NCBI RefSeq assembly: GCF_011604685.1
Contig: NZ_CP050063.1
Span: 1,758,501 to 1,822,500 of the forward strand
Length of the DNA stretch: 64,000 nt
Reading direction: 5' to 3'
Source: Spirosoma aureum
GTDB lineage: Bacteria; Bacteroidota; Bacteroidia; Cytophagales; Spirosomataceae
Positions 26,526 to 35,888 of the stretch are shown in pieces. Every line of letters starts with the position of its first letter. Position 1 is the first letter of the stretch. Made by a program: the position numbers and the translations under genes. The notes beneath the pieces are model-generated. The model did not search any database and was not told the DNA's origin. It was given only the letters and a program-made list of their open reading frames with translations.

Positions 26526-26694
26526 ATTCGATAATTAGAATATTTATAATTCTAACTAAGTCATTGAAAATTGGTATTTGGCCTACCTCAGACTGGTGAA
26601 TTTTGACTATTTGCTTATTTTTTTTGCTTTTTTTAGGGGTTTTTCTGCTTTAGGGTACTTATACCCAGTAAGAGTATTTATATCCCGTAACTAA

Positions 26695-27252
26695 ATGAAT
26701 ACGAAACAGCTACATGACGAGCAGTTGGTAACGCTTTTTCATCAGGGCAATAGGGCGAGCTTTGAGGAGATCTATAAGCGCTACTGGTACAAGCTGTTTA
26801 AAATAGCTTATCACCAAATCAATGTGCAGGAAGATGCCGAAGAATTGATTCAGGACATTTTCATGAGTCTCTGGAAACGGCGGTCAATAATCATTATCAA
26901 GCAACTGGATCTTTATTTGATGCTGGCTGTAAAAAATCAAGTATATAAATATATGAAATCTAAGATTAGTTTACAAAAATACAGAGAATATATTATTTTT
27001 CAGGATATCTATCAGAACCACCCCACCGATGACTTTGTGAGTTTTCACGAACTCATGGATGCTACCGAAGCCGCCCTCGGTCGATTACCCGAAAAAAGCG
27101 CCGACGTGTTTCGTCGAAGTCGTTTCCATAACCAATCGGTTAGAGAAATCGCCGAAGATCTGAATCTCTCAGAAAAGGCAGTTGAATATCATATTACGAA
27201 ATCCCTGAAATTTTTGAGAGAGAATTTAAGCCATTATCAGTCTGATAATTAA
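26695..27252 (+). CDS. ECF sigma factor of glycan locus 2
   Basis: Sigma factor of 185 residues starting MNTKQLHDEQLVTLFHQGNR. Region 2 is at about 25-95 (AEELIQDIFMSLWKRRS; YLMLAVKNQVYKYMK). Region 4 is at about 125-175 (LPEKSADVFRRSRFHNQS, then the helix-turn-helix VREIAEDLNLSEKAVEYHIT). It is followed by fecR after 11 bases. It would direct transcription of the SusCD-NamZ genes and possibly the divergent GH18 gene. Its region 4 differs clearly from the locus 1 sigma, so the two loci should recognise different promoters. Confidence 0.93.
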   Translation: MNTKQLHDEQLVTLFHQGNRASFEEIYKRYWYKLFKIAYHQINVQEDAEELIQDIFMSLWKRRSIIIIKQLDLYLMLAVKNQVYKYMKSKISLQKYREYIIFQDIYQNHPTDDFVSFHELMDATEAALGRLPEKSADVFRRSRFHNQSVREIAEDLNLSEKAVEYHITKSLKFLRENLSHYQSDN

Positions 27253-27263
27253 ATCAACGTACA

Positions 27264-28256
27264 ATGACACAACAAGAATTTAATGAGTTATCGGAACGCT
27301 ATCTGGAGGGTAACACCTCTGAGGAAGAGGATCGGTACTTGTTAGCATGGTCGCAGCGACAACTGGCCAATGAGTTACCTGATTTCACCAAAGTTGAGAG
27401 AAACAAGGTTGAGCAACGAATATGGCGAAACATTGATCAGCAAATTCAGCCGAAAATTATCTGGATGCGTGCTGCATGGCTGAGTGGGATGGCAGCTTGC
27501 CTATTAGTGGGACTTTTCTGGTTAGTGCCATCCTCCTCGCTGCTTCTTAAAAATGGACCGTTTGCGGTAGCAAATAAGCTGGGCCGCACTGGTATTGAAG
27601 TGAAGAATATGACCTCGGCAGAACAGGTAGTAAAACTGGAAGATGGAACCGTCGTACTGCTAAAACAAAAAAGCAGCCTTGTTTACGGCGAAAACTTCAA
27701 TCAGGGTAAACGCGAAGTGTATCTGACCGGCGAAGCTTTTTTTTACGTCAAACGAGATATAACGAAGCCCTTCATTGTGCATTCGGGCACGCTGATTACC
27801 GAAGTGCTCGGAACAAGTTTTCGGATAAAACCAAAAGCCAATGCCATTGAGGTCGCTGTGGCAACAGGTCGGGTGTCAGTCTATACCGAAAAATCAAGCC
27901 ATAAAAATGAACGGGCAGGTGTAATTCTGACACCTAATCAGCAGGTTACGTTTGATGAAGCCTCGCAGAATATTATTCCCGGTATTGTTGAAAAGCCAAT
28001 ACCGGTGGCATCCGTAGAGAACATGGCCCCCCAATTAATTTTCCAGTCGACGCCCTTACAAACTGTATTGAATACGCTTTCGACACTATACGGAATCGAG
28101 TTTGTTATTACTAATCCGAAAACAAAAGACTGTCATATTACCGCCGATTTGAATGCCCTATCGCTATTTATTCAATTAGAATTAATCTGCAAATCTATTG
28201 ATGCCACGTACGAAAAAAGAGGTACGGTTATCTTCATCAATGGTGAAGGCTGTTAA
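27264..28256 (+). CDS. FecR-type anti-sigma / signal relay protein (locus 2)
   Basis: A 330-residue inner-membrane protein. A short cytosolic N-terminus (about 1-65) is followed by one helix (about 70-88, AAWLSGMAACLLVGLFWLV), the FecR domain (about 115-215, LEDGTVVLLKQKSSL and VYLTGEAFFYVKRD) and the DUF4974 domain (about 250-325, ending CKSIDATYEKRG). It receives the substrate signal from the STN domain of the downstream SusC. It is coupled to sigma by an 11-base gap, and is separated from susC by a terminator-like hairpin. Confidence 0.94.
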   Translation: MTQQEFNELSERYLEGNTSEEEDRYLLAWSQRQLANELPDFTKVERNKVEQRIWRNIDQQIQPKIIWMRAAWLSGMAACLLVGLFWLVPSSSLLLKNGPFAVANKLGRTGIEVKNMTSAEQVVKLEDGTVVLLKQKSSLVYGENFNQGKREVYLTGEAFFYVKRDITKPFIVHSGTLITEVLGTSFRIKPKANAIEVAVATGRVSVYTEKSSHKNERAGVILTPNQQVTFDEASQNIIPGIVEKPIPVASVENMAPQLIFQSTPLQTVLNTLSTLYGIEFVITNPKTKDCHITADLNALSLFIQLELICKSIDATYEKRGTVIFINGEGC

Positions 28257-28261
28257 TAAAA

Positions 28262-28289
28262 AAGCCGAAAATGTTTCCGCATTTTCGGC
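28262..28289 (-). terminator. Perfect hairpin between fecR and susC (locus 2), T-tract on the opposite strand
   Basis: Eleven-base arms AGCCGAAAATG/CATTTTCGGCT with a six-base loop, six bases past the fecR stop. The T-tract needed for intrinsic termination follows the hairpin on the minus strand (from the A-run at 28257-28262), although both flanking genes run on the plus strand. It may still end or stabilise the sigma-fecR message, or stop antisense transcription. Confidence 0.6.
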
Positions 28290-28370
28290 TGGTGTAGCTA
28301 TCCCTTGACAAACGCCAATCTGTAGAAGGGATAGAGTTTTTCATCTGTTCAACGAAAAACAAATAAAGCT

Positions 28371-31300
28371 ATGAAAAATGATTTACAAACCTCCAGTAAC
28401 TGGAGGAAACTTATGAGAATCACGCTTACTCAGTTGCTGATGTGTGTCATAGGGGTTAGTGTTACGCTGGCATATGATACTCGCGCACAGGAAGTACTGA
28501 ATCGAACCGTATCGCTTGTCGGTGATCAGGTTGAATTACGCGCGGTTTTGACCCAGATCGAGAAACAGGCCGATGTGAAATTTGTGTACAGTACCAAGGT
28601 TAACTCAGACCAACGGATAACGATCAATCTAAAGAACCGAAAACTCTCAACGGTTCTGGATGAAGTGTTGATTCCAAATCTGATTGATTATGAGGTAATC
28701 AGTAATCGGATTTTACTAAGGAAAATCAAGTCACCGTCGAGAAATGCTCCCAATGAAAACAAAACCGATGCGATCGAAAAAAAAGAAAGTGCCACAAGTG
28801 TGAAAGGGCAGGTCACCGATGAAAAAAAACAACCGATTGTCGGGGCTTCTATCGTTATAAAAGGAACAACCCGTGGCACCGTTACGAATGAAGATGGCCG
28901 GTATTCGATTGATGTGCCGGGCGATCAGGCCATTCTGGTCTTTAGCTATATCGGCTTCATCACGCAGGAGGTGAAGGTGGGTAATCAAAGTGATATATCG
29001 ATTTCGCTGGCGGCAGATACCAAATCGCTCGATGAAGTTGTGGTGGTAGGTTACGGCCAGCAATCGAAAGTGAGCCTGACTAATGCGGTAGGGACCGTTA
29101 AAGGTACCGAACTCGTTAGGCGACCATATTCCAGTATCCAGCAGTCTTTACAGGGGCAGGTGGCCGGTCTGACCGTACTTGACCAGGGTGGCAGTCCGGG
29201 CCGCACTACCAGCACCCTGCGTGTGCGGGGTGTTACAACCCTGAGCAACAGCAACGAAGCCCTCGTGATTGTGGATGGCATTGAGCAGCAATTGACCAAC
29301 CTTAATCCCAACGATATCGAATCTATTTCTGTACTGAAAGATGCAGCATCAACCGCCATCTATGGGTCAAGGGCAGCTAACGGCGTGATTATGATTACGA
29401 CTAAACGGGCAAAAGAGGGAAAAGTTACGGTCAGTTATAATGGGTTTTACGGCCTGCAACGGTCGGTCAATAATCCAGAGATGGATTTGCCGAGTTACAT
29501 GAAATTAGAGCAGGTGGCCTATAACAATGCCAAAATTCCGCTACCTGCTAAATTTACGGATGTGGGTATCCAGGAATACCTGAACGGGAATAAAACCAAT
29601 CCTGAACTGTATCCCGATGTTAATTCCTGGTTTAAAACCATGCTAGGAGTTGCCCCTCAATACAACAACAGCCTTTCAGTTAGTGGTGGTAGCGAAAGTA
29701 TTCGTGCCCGATTGAGCATCCGCCAGCAAAAACAGGCTTCCCTTCTGGATGTGCCGTTGAACTATGGTGCCGATTTGCGTGACATTCGACTGAATACCGA
29801 CTTCAAGGTGTCAAATAAAATAAACGTATCGACCGATATTAATTACCGGAACAGCTACACAGTTGCACCAGTCAATGAAAGCGAAGTATTTAACCGCTTC
29901 ATCCATGGCACCCTGTTTGCCACGCCCCGGTATTTTAGTACGCTGGAGGGAACGTATCCGGGCATTACCGGAACCTACGGATTGAGCGCACAAGGCGTTA
30001 CGCCCCGCATAGAGGCCGAGCAGGACGGTACCTCGAAACGCATAGAGGAAAGCATATTTTCGAGCCTTAAGGCCGATTATGAAATCGTAAAAGGACTTCG
30101 ATTTACTTCCCAACTGGCGTTACGGATCGAGAATTTGCGACAAAAGAATTTCACAAATGCCTACAAAAATGTGGATCTGGTCAAAAATGTAACGCGGAAC
30201 ATTATCAATAATGCACTGACCGATACACTCAAAAACGCCACCGAATATACCTGGAATAATTACCTGAATTACGAGACAAGTCTGCAAAAGCACTACCTGA
30301 AAGCCCTGGCTGGTTATTCGACCATCAACAATGTGTTTAAGGGATTGTATGCCTATCGTCAGAATTTCTACAACAACGACATTCAGGCGCTAAGTCAGGG
30401 GGCTAATGATGGCACCAAAAACAACGGCGGTTCGGATGCGCAGTTTGGCCTGCGCTCATACTTTGGCCGTGTCAACTATTCCTTTGCCGACAAGTATTTG
30501 TTTGAAGCCAACGCTCGCTACGATGGGTCATCGCGGTTTACAGGTGCGAATGTGTATAGCTTTTTTCCCTCGTTTTCGGCAGGTTGGCGCATTTCAGAAG
30601 AGTCGTTCATGAAGAAAGCAGGCTTTGTCAATGAATTGAAACTACGGGTTTCGTGGGGACAAACCGGCAACCAGTCGGTTGGTTTATATAGCTACTATCA
30701 GTCGCTGGTAGCTTCGTCCTATGGCTTCAATGGGGCTACCGCTATTTCATATTCGCCGACCCAATTGGCTAACAAAAATATAACTTGGGAAACTACGGCT
30801 CAGGTTGACTTCGGTTTCGACGCCCAGCTTTTCAGAGGGTTTAGCGTTGGGTTCGACTACTATAATAAGCTAACCGATGGCATTTTGCTGAACTTGCCTA
30901 TTCCGGCAACTGTTGGTTTGGCCGCACCCCCTCAAAACGCAGGTAAGGTTGAAAACAAAGGTTTCGAATTACAACTCGGCTATCGGAATGTAGGTGCGAA
31001 AAACGTCCGGTATAGCGCAACACTTAACCTCTCGGCCAATAAAAACACGGTAGTCAGTCTGGCCGGAACGGGTCCCTACATTTCCGGTAGTGATATTGAT
31101 CCGCTGTTTATCATAAAAGAAGGTTCTCCCATTAATTCGCTCTGGGGCTATAAAACCGATGGTTTTTTCAAAACCGACGACGAAGCCAAAAGGTACCCAA
31201 CCATCACTACGGGCCGGGCGGCTGGTGATGTGAAATACCTCGATCTGAACAACGATGGGAAAATTGATGCCAACGACCGTACCATTATCGGTAGCTCATT

Positions 31301-31778
31301 TCCCAAACTACTCTACTCGCTGAATGGGAATATAGGCTTTAAAAACTTCGAGTTATCGTTGTTTTTTCAGGGTGCAGCCGGTGTAGATGCTCGTTTAGCG
31401 GGTGCTTTGGCCGAAAATGGCAACAATGAAGGCTTTGTTCCTAAACTAGTAAGTACTAACTACTGGACACCCGACAATCCGAACGCTCGCTTTCCGCGAC
31501 CTCTGAAAAGGGATTTATTCAACATGTACACCGCTGATCGGCTCGTCATTAATGGTGACTACTTGCGGCTAAAGAACGTACAGTTGATGTATCATCTGCC
31601 AACCAGAATAGTCCAGAAAATGAAACTGGAAAGTGCCAGTGTGTATTTGTCGGCAACAAATCTCTTAACCTTTTCCAAACTGAATGAATGGGGACTTGAT
31701 GCCGAGGCAGGAAGTGGTCGGGCCACGTATTATCCGCAGGTGTCGGTCACGAGTTTTGGACTAAATATTCAGTTTTAA
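28371..31778 (+). CDS. SusC-like TonB-dependent receptor with STN domain (locus 2)
   Basis: Outer-membrane glycan importer of 1135 residues. A signal segment (about 14-40) is followed by the STN domain (about 45-120), a carboxypeptidase-D regulatory-like domain (about 142-225, SVKGQVTDEKKQPIVGASIV), the TonB-box-like SLDEVVVVGYGQQ, the plug (about 240-345, NPNDIESISVLKDAASTAIYG), and a barrel ending SVTSFGLNIQF with terminal Phe. The STN domain pairs with the upstream FecR. The cargo is probably the GlcNAc/MurNAc-containing product of the GH18 and NamZ enzymes of the locus. Confidence 0.96.
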   Translation: MKNDLQTSSNWRKLMRITLTQLLMCVIGVSVTLAYDTRAQEVLNRTVSLVGDQVELRAVLTQIEKQADVKFVYSTKVNSDQRITINLKNRKLSTVLDEVLIPNLIDYEVISNRILLRKIKSPSRNAPNENKTDAIEKKESATSVKGQVTDEKKQPIVGASIVIKGTTRGTVTNEDGRYSIDVPGDQAILVFSYIGFITQEVKVGNQSDISISLAADTKSLDEVVVVGYGQQSKVSLTNAVGTVKGTELVRRPYSSIQQSLQGQVAGLTVLDQGGSPGRTTSTLRVRGVTTLSNSNEALVIVDGIEQQLTNLNPNDIESISVLKDAASTAIYGSRAANGVIMITTKRAKEGKVTVSYNGFYGLQRSVNNPEMDLPSYMKLEQVAYNNAKIPLPAKFTDVGIQEYLNGNKTNPELYPDVNSWFKTMLGVAPQYNNSLSVSGGSESIRARLSIRQQKQASLLDVPLNYGADLRDIRLNTDFKVSNKINVSTDINYRNSYTVAPVNESEVFNRFIHGTLFATPRYFSTLEGTYPGITGTYGLSAQGVTPRIEAEQDGTSKRIEESIFSSLKADYEIVKGLRFTSQLALRIENLRQKNFTNAYKNVDLVKNVTRNIINNALTDTLKNATEYTWNNYLNYETSLQKHYLKALAGYSTINNVFKGLYAYRQNFYNNDIQALSQGANDGTKNNGGSDAQFGLRSYFGRVNYSFADKYLFEANARYDGSSRFTGANVYSFFPSFSAGWRISEESFMKKAGFVNELKLRVSWGQTGNQSVGLYSYYQSLVASSYGFNGATAISYSPTQLANKNITWETTAQVDFGFDAQLFRGFSVGFDYYNKLTDGILLNLPIPATVGLAAPPQNAGKVENKGFELQLGYRNVGAKNVRYSATLNLSANKNTVVSLAGTGPYISGSDIDPLFIIKEGSPINSLWGYKTDGFFKTDDEAKRYPTITTGRAAGDVKYLDLNNDGKIDANDRTIIGSSFPKLLYSLNGNIGFKNFELSLFFQGAAGVDARLAGALAENGNNEGFVPKLVSTNYWTPDNPNARFPRPLKRDLFNMYTADRLVINGDYLRLKNVQLMYHLPTRIVQKMKLESASVYLSATNLLTFSKLNEWGLDAEAGSGRATYYPQVSVTSFGLNIQF

Positions 31779-31796
31779 CCACCAATCACAAGAAAA

Positions 31797-33392
31797 ATGA
31801 ACGCAAACTATATTAAGGCGGGGCTTATAGCCTTCTCCATGCTGGTGTTGAGTGGATGCCAAACCGATTTGTTAGTACTGCCTCCCAACGACCGCTTATC
31901 AACGGATTTGTTCTGGAAAACCGAAAACGATGCCGTACTGGCTGTCAATGCAGCTTATTCGGCAGTGTTAGACGATGGGGTGACCCTGTTTCAGCGCGAC
32001 GCATTCAGCGATATTGCCCACGTGAATTCGTTCTTTAATGCTGATGCGCTGGTCGAAAAAAACAGCTACGATGCGTCGAATTCGGTTATTTCATCCCAGT
32101 GGACAACACTATGGGCCGGAGTCAGGAAAACCAATTTCGTACTGGATAATGTCGATGCCATTCCTGTTACGAACAAGACCATTGTTAACCGCGTAAAAGG
32201 TGAAGCCAAAACGCTGAGGGCGTATCAGTATATTAAGTTAACGGCTCTTTTCGGCGATATTCCTCTTATTACGAAAGTGATTTCAATTGAGGACGGGAAA
32301 GGGTTATCCCGTACACCCGTAAGCCAGATCTGGGATTTCATCGATAAAGAACTGACTGAAGCGGCTTCGCTTTTGCCTGCCAGCTATACCGGAACTGATA
32401 TTGGCCGGGTTACGAAAGGGGCGGCTCTGGCCATGAAAGCCCGCGCTAATCTGTATGCTGGTCGATATCAGCAGGCTGCAGCCGATGCCAAAGCTGTGAT
32501 GGAGCTGGGCATCTACACCATCTATCCGAAATTCGCCGACCTGTTCGGCTATACAGCTGAGCGAAATCCGGAGGTTATTCTGGATCGGGAGTATATTAAA
32601 GATGTACTGCCAAGTCCGGTATTTAACCAGATGGCTCCTTATGGGCAAACCTCCGCCCTGACGTCCAATTCTTATGTGCCAACAAAAGCGTTGGCTACGA
32701 TGTATTCAATGGCAAACGGCAAACCGATTATTGATCCAACCAGCGGCTTTGATCCAAAAAAGCCCTACCAGAACCGGGATCCACGTTTGGGTTTTACGTT
32801 TTATGTACCGGGCGATTTGCTGCCTAATGGAAAGGTATTCAATCCATTGCCGTCCAGCAACACGCCTGATGCTGTCGGTGGCACGTTTTATGCAACGGCA
32901 ACGGGATTTACTTCCCGCAAATATGTAAACAATGCCGATGCGGCTACACCCACTAACAGTGGTATCAATATTATTCAGCTACGTTATGCCGAGGTATTGC
33001 TGACGTATGCCGAGGCAAAAATTGAGCAAAACCAAATAGATCAGAGTGTGTTGGATGCTATCAATGCGGTTCGGACTCGGGGCGACGTAAAACTACCAGC
33101 TATTTCGCTGCCGCAATCGCAAGCCGATTTGCGTGAACTTGTGCGTCGGGAGCGAGCTATCGAATTAGCGTTTGAAGGGCTACGGCTCTATGATCTCCGA
33201 CGTTGGAAAATTGGCGATAAGGTTTTAGTTGGTACAATTGAAGGCATCGACTATGTAGATAATAATGCTGTCAAAACCATTGAGGTACCATCATTCATCA
33301 AATCGTTTAACGCGACCCGCGATTATTTGTGGCCAATTCCGACGAATGAACGGATTTTATCGCCAAATCTTTCCCAAAATTCAGGTTGGTAA
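31797..33392 (+). CDS. SusD-like glycan-binding lipoprotein (locus 2)
   Basis: Surface lipoprotein of 531 residues that partners the upstream SusC, 18 bases away. The signal ends in a lipobox with Cys at 21 (FSMLVLSGC). SusD traits are LFWKTENDAVLAVNAAYSAV near the N-terminus, the TPR-like core with KGAALAMKARANLYAGRYQQ, LRYAEVLLTYAEAKIEQNQ, and the C-terminal VRRERAIELAFEGLRLYDLR followed by YLWPIPTNERILSPNLSQNS. Substrate is unknown, but the next gene points to amino-sugar glycans. Confidence 0.95.
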   Translation: MNANYIKAGLIAFSMLVLSGCQTDLLVLPPNDRLSTDLFWKTENDAVLAVNAAYSAVLDDGVTLFQRDAFSDIAHVNSFFNADALVEKNSYDASNSVISSQWTTLWAGVRKTNFVLDNVDAIPVTNKTIVNRVKGEAKTLRAYQYIKLTALFGDIPLITKVISIEDGKGLSRTPVSQIWDFIDKELTEAASLLPASYTGTDIGRVTKGAALAMKARANLYAGRYQQAAADAKAVMELGIYTIYPKFADLFGYTAERNPEVILDREYIKDVLPSPVFNQMAPYGQTSALTSNSYVPTKALATMYSMANGKPIIDPTSGFDPKKPYQNRDPRLGFTFYVPGDLLPNGKVFNPLPSSNTPDAVGGTFYATATGFTSRKYVNNADAATPTNSGINIIQLRYAEVLLTYAEAKIEQNQIDQSVLDAINAVRTRGDVKLPAISLPQSQADLRELVRRERAIELAFEGLRLYDLRRWKIGDKVLVGTIEGIDYVDNNAVKTIEVPSFIKSFNATRDYLWPIPTNERILSPNLSQNSGW

Positions 33393-33429
33393 TGTACGCT
33401 TGTTTAAACCTCTCATAACCTTCGGTCAT

Positions 33430-34596
33430 ATGGGGCAACGATTTTTTAAACTCCTGGCTATTACTGCCTTTTTACTGATACCGTTTAACCTGATAGCACA
33501 AAACCTACGATTGGGTTGCGAACAGACGGGTGAGTATCTGCCTGACCTGCTAGGGAAAAAGGTCGCCTTGGTTGTCAATCATACGTCTATATTTAGCAAC
33601 CATAGACATTTGGTCGATAGCTTATTGAGTTTGGGGGTTACCATCACAATGATCTTCACGCCCGAGCATGGGTATAGAGGTGTTGCCAGCCCGCTCGAAA
33701 AAGTCGATAACAGTATTGACGCCAGAACGGGACTGCCCATTACGTCACTCTACGGAGCCAATACAAAGCCCACAACCGAACAACTAAAAGATGTTGATGT
33801 CGTCGTTTTCGATATTCAGGATATTGGCGTGCGTTACTTCACTTTTTCCAGCACAATGCACTACATAATGGAAGCCTGCGCCGAAACAGATAAACCGCTC
33901 ATTATTTTAGATCGCCCAAATCCAAACGGCCATTATGTAGCCGGGCCTGTCCTGAATCGAAAATTTGCTTCATTTGTCGGGTTAAATCCTGTGCCTATCG
34001 TATATGGGCTGACGGTAGGCGAGTTGGCCCGAATGATCAATAGCGAAGGCTGGCTCGCCAGTGGTAAACCCTGTACCCTAAAAGTAGTTGCCTGCCAAAA
34101 TTACACGCATCAGATGCCCTATGATTTACCCGTGCCGCCAACGCCTAATCTGCCTAATAGAAAGGCCATTTTAATGTACGCATCGCTCTGTTTGTTTGAA
34201 GGTACTGAAATCAACTTTGGGCGCGGTACTGATACGCAGTTTCAGGTAATTGGCGGTACAAGCCCCAATTATGGCCAGTATATGTTTACACCGATCGACC
34301 GGCCGGGAGCTCTTAATCCGGCCAACGAAGGTCAATTATGCTATGGGTTGGACTTGCGACGTGTAAACGCTCAAAAAGTAGGCTTCACGCTGAAATACCT
34401 CATTGATTTTTACCAAAAAGCTCCCGACAAAACCAAATTCTTTATCAGACCTGCTGCTTTCGATAAATTGGCAGGTAACGACTTTGTGCGAATCATGATA
34501 ACTGACGGGAAATCCGAAAAAGCGATCCGGGCTGCCTGGAAAAAGGAATTGAACCAGTTCAAGGTATTGCGAGAAAAGTATCTCTTGTATCCTTAG
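33430..34596 (+). CDS. DUF1343 / NamZ-type exo-beta-N-acetylmuramidase (GH171-like)
   Basis: Secreted enzyme of 388 residues. NamZ, the characterised DUF1343 member, releases N-acetylmuramic acid from the non-reducing end of peptidoglycan fragments. I start at the ATG at 33430, which opens the signal MGQRFFKLLAITAFLLIPFN; the frame runs back into susD without a signal. Family traits are GCEQTGEYLPDLLGKKVALV, FTPEHGYRGVASPLEKVDNS, SLYGANTKPTTEQLKDVDVV, FDIQDIGVRYFTFSSTMHY and LDRPNPNGHYVAGPVL. It follows susD after 37 bases, so amino-sugar glycan import and muramic acid release are linked. Confidence 0.92.
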   Translation: MGQRFFKLLAITAFLLIPFNLIAQNLRLGCEQTGEYLPDLLGKKVALVVNHTSIFSNHRHLVDSLLSLGVTITMIFTPEHGYRGVASPLEKVDNSIDARTGLPITSLYGANTKPTTEQLKDVDVVVFDIQDIGVRYFTFSSTMHYIMEACAETDKPLIILDRPNPNGHYVAGPVLNRKFASFVGLNPVPIVYGLTVGELARMINSEGWLASGKPCTLKVVACQNYTHQMPYDLPVPPTPNLPNRKAILMYASLCLFEGTEINFGRGTDTQFQVIGGTSPNYGQYMFTPIDRPGALNPANEGQLCYGLDLRRVNAQKVGFTLKYLIDFYQKAPDKTKFFIRPAAFDKLAGNDFVRIMITDGKSEKAIRAAWKKELNQFKVLREKYLLYP

Positions 34597-34721
34597 CGAA
34601 AAGCCTATCAACAAAAATGGAGAGTTTATTCATTCCTCCAGCGTCAGAATGAACGCTGATAAAAAGCAGGAGTGAAGCCTTCTGTTCGGAGAGATCTTAC
34701 CGGCTGTCATGCCAGTTCGGT

Positions 34722-35555
34722 TCAAGAACTTACCCGATTGGGTTTACTGTAGATATTGAAGCGCTCATCCCGTACAAAACCGGCCAGGGTTATATCGGCC
34801 TCCTGTGCCATCTGAACGGCCAGACTCGACGGCGCTCCTACGGCTGCCAATAGTGGAAGACCAGCCATCCAGCTTTTCTGAACAAGTTCAACGCCGATGC
34901 GACCACTTAAAAATACGCCATAACGGCTTAATGGTAGCCAGTTTTGCCAGAAAGCAGCCCCAATGAGTTTATCTAAGGCATTGTGTCGGCCAATATCTTC
35001 CCGAACGAGTAGTAATGCACCCGTAGCATCGAACAGGGCGGCTGCATGAATACCGCCCGTATAGGCAAAGGCTCGCTGTGTAGTCCGGACCCGGTCAGGT
35101 AAGGCATGCAGGATGGTAGGTTCGATCAATAAATCAGATGAAATCGGCCCTGGTGTAAGCGCCATTACGGCATCGATAGTGGTTTTACCACAAAGTCCAC
35201 AGCTCGATGAGGTAAACGTATTCCGTGTTAGTCGCGACCAGTCGACCGGTACATCCGGATTAAGTTCAACCCGGATAACGTTCCCATCTTTGGCCGAATC
35301 CTGAACACAATGTCGGCACGAAATGATATCGGCGGGTTTCTGAATGATTCCTTCTGTAAACAGAAAACCCATCGCTAACTCTTCGTCATTGCCGGGTGTG
35401 CGCATCGTAACGGCAACGCTACGCTGCTGCCGGTCATCGATTGGGCCAAATCCCAGCCGGATTTCGAGAGGCTCCTCAACAGCCAGCAAGTCAGGCGCTT
35501 CGATTAGATTGTTGCCGGTGATTTTCTGTATGGTAACGGGCGCAACGAACGACAT
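34722..35555 (-). CDS. fdhD: FdhD-family sulfurtransferase for formate dehydrogenase
   Basis: FdhD passes sulfur from a cysteine desulfurase to the molybdenum cofactor of formate dehydrogenases. The 277-residue protein has the conserved cysteine pair Cys119/Cys122 in SSSCGLCGKTT and the block REDIGRHNALDKLIG. No formate dehydrogenase or molybdopterin gene lies in this window, so it appears as an orphan here. It converges on the NamZ gene. Confidence 0.93.
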   Translation of the reverse strand: MSFVAPVTIQKITGNNLIEAPDLLAVEEPLEIRLGFGPIDDRQQRSVAVTMRTPGNDEELAMGFLFTEGIIQKPADIISCRHCVQDSAKDGNVIRVELNPDVPVDWSRLTRNTFTSSSCGLCGKTTIDAVMALTPGPISSDLLIEPTILHALPDRVRTTQRAFAYTGGIHAAALFDATGALLLVREDIGRHNALDKLIGAAFWQNWLPLSRYGVFLSGRIGVELVQKSWMAGLPLLAAVGAPSSLAVQMAQEADITLAGFVRDERFNIYSKPNRVSS

Positions 35556-35674
35556 AAGCTTACACTTTTAGCTATAACGCCCGGTAGTACAGTAAAGTTG
35601 ATTTAGTTGATGGCCCGACCACTATCTTCGCGGCAAAAATCCAGCTCTGGTTAGTTTCAGGGCTAACCAATCGC

Positions 35675-35872
35675 ATGAAAAAGTTCGAGTATCTTACGTT
35701 AGACGTAGCGGCCAGAGGGTTCTGGAGCAGATCGGTTGATGCACAGGAGTTGACCAATAAACTAAATGAACTGGGCGCTGAAGGTTGGGAGGTGGTATCA
35801 TCCGTCGATCTCAATATAGGTCAGGGCCAATCGCGAAATGTGATGGTGATACTCAAGCGGGAAATCAATTAA
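35675..35872 (+). CDS. DUF4177 small protein
   Basis: A 65-residue protein with the DUF4177 layout: EYLTLDVAARGF at the start, LTNKLNELGAEGWEVVSSVD in the middle, and a closing VMVILKRE strand. These small alpha/beta proteins are widespread and uncharacterised. It precedes a MazG-like gene by 16 bases and is probably in the same operon. Confidence 0.82.
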   Translation: MKKFEYLTLDVAARGFWSRSVDAQELTNKLNELGAEGWEVVSSVDLNIGQGQSRNVMVILKREIN

Positions 35873-35888
35873 TTGACTTTACTACTAT

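Larger units (their letters stand above)
26400..26694. other. AT-rich divergent regulatory gap of locus 2
   Basis: Very AT-rich spacer between the GH18 gene and the sigma gene. It contains the paired ATAGTTT inverted repeats described separately. I see no exact TAnnTTTG box for either gene, so any promoter here is non-canonical or sigma-specific. Confidence 0.6.
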
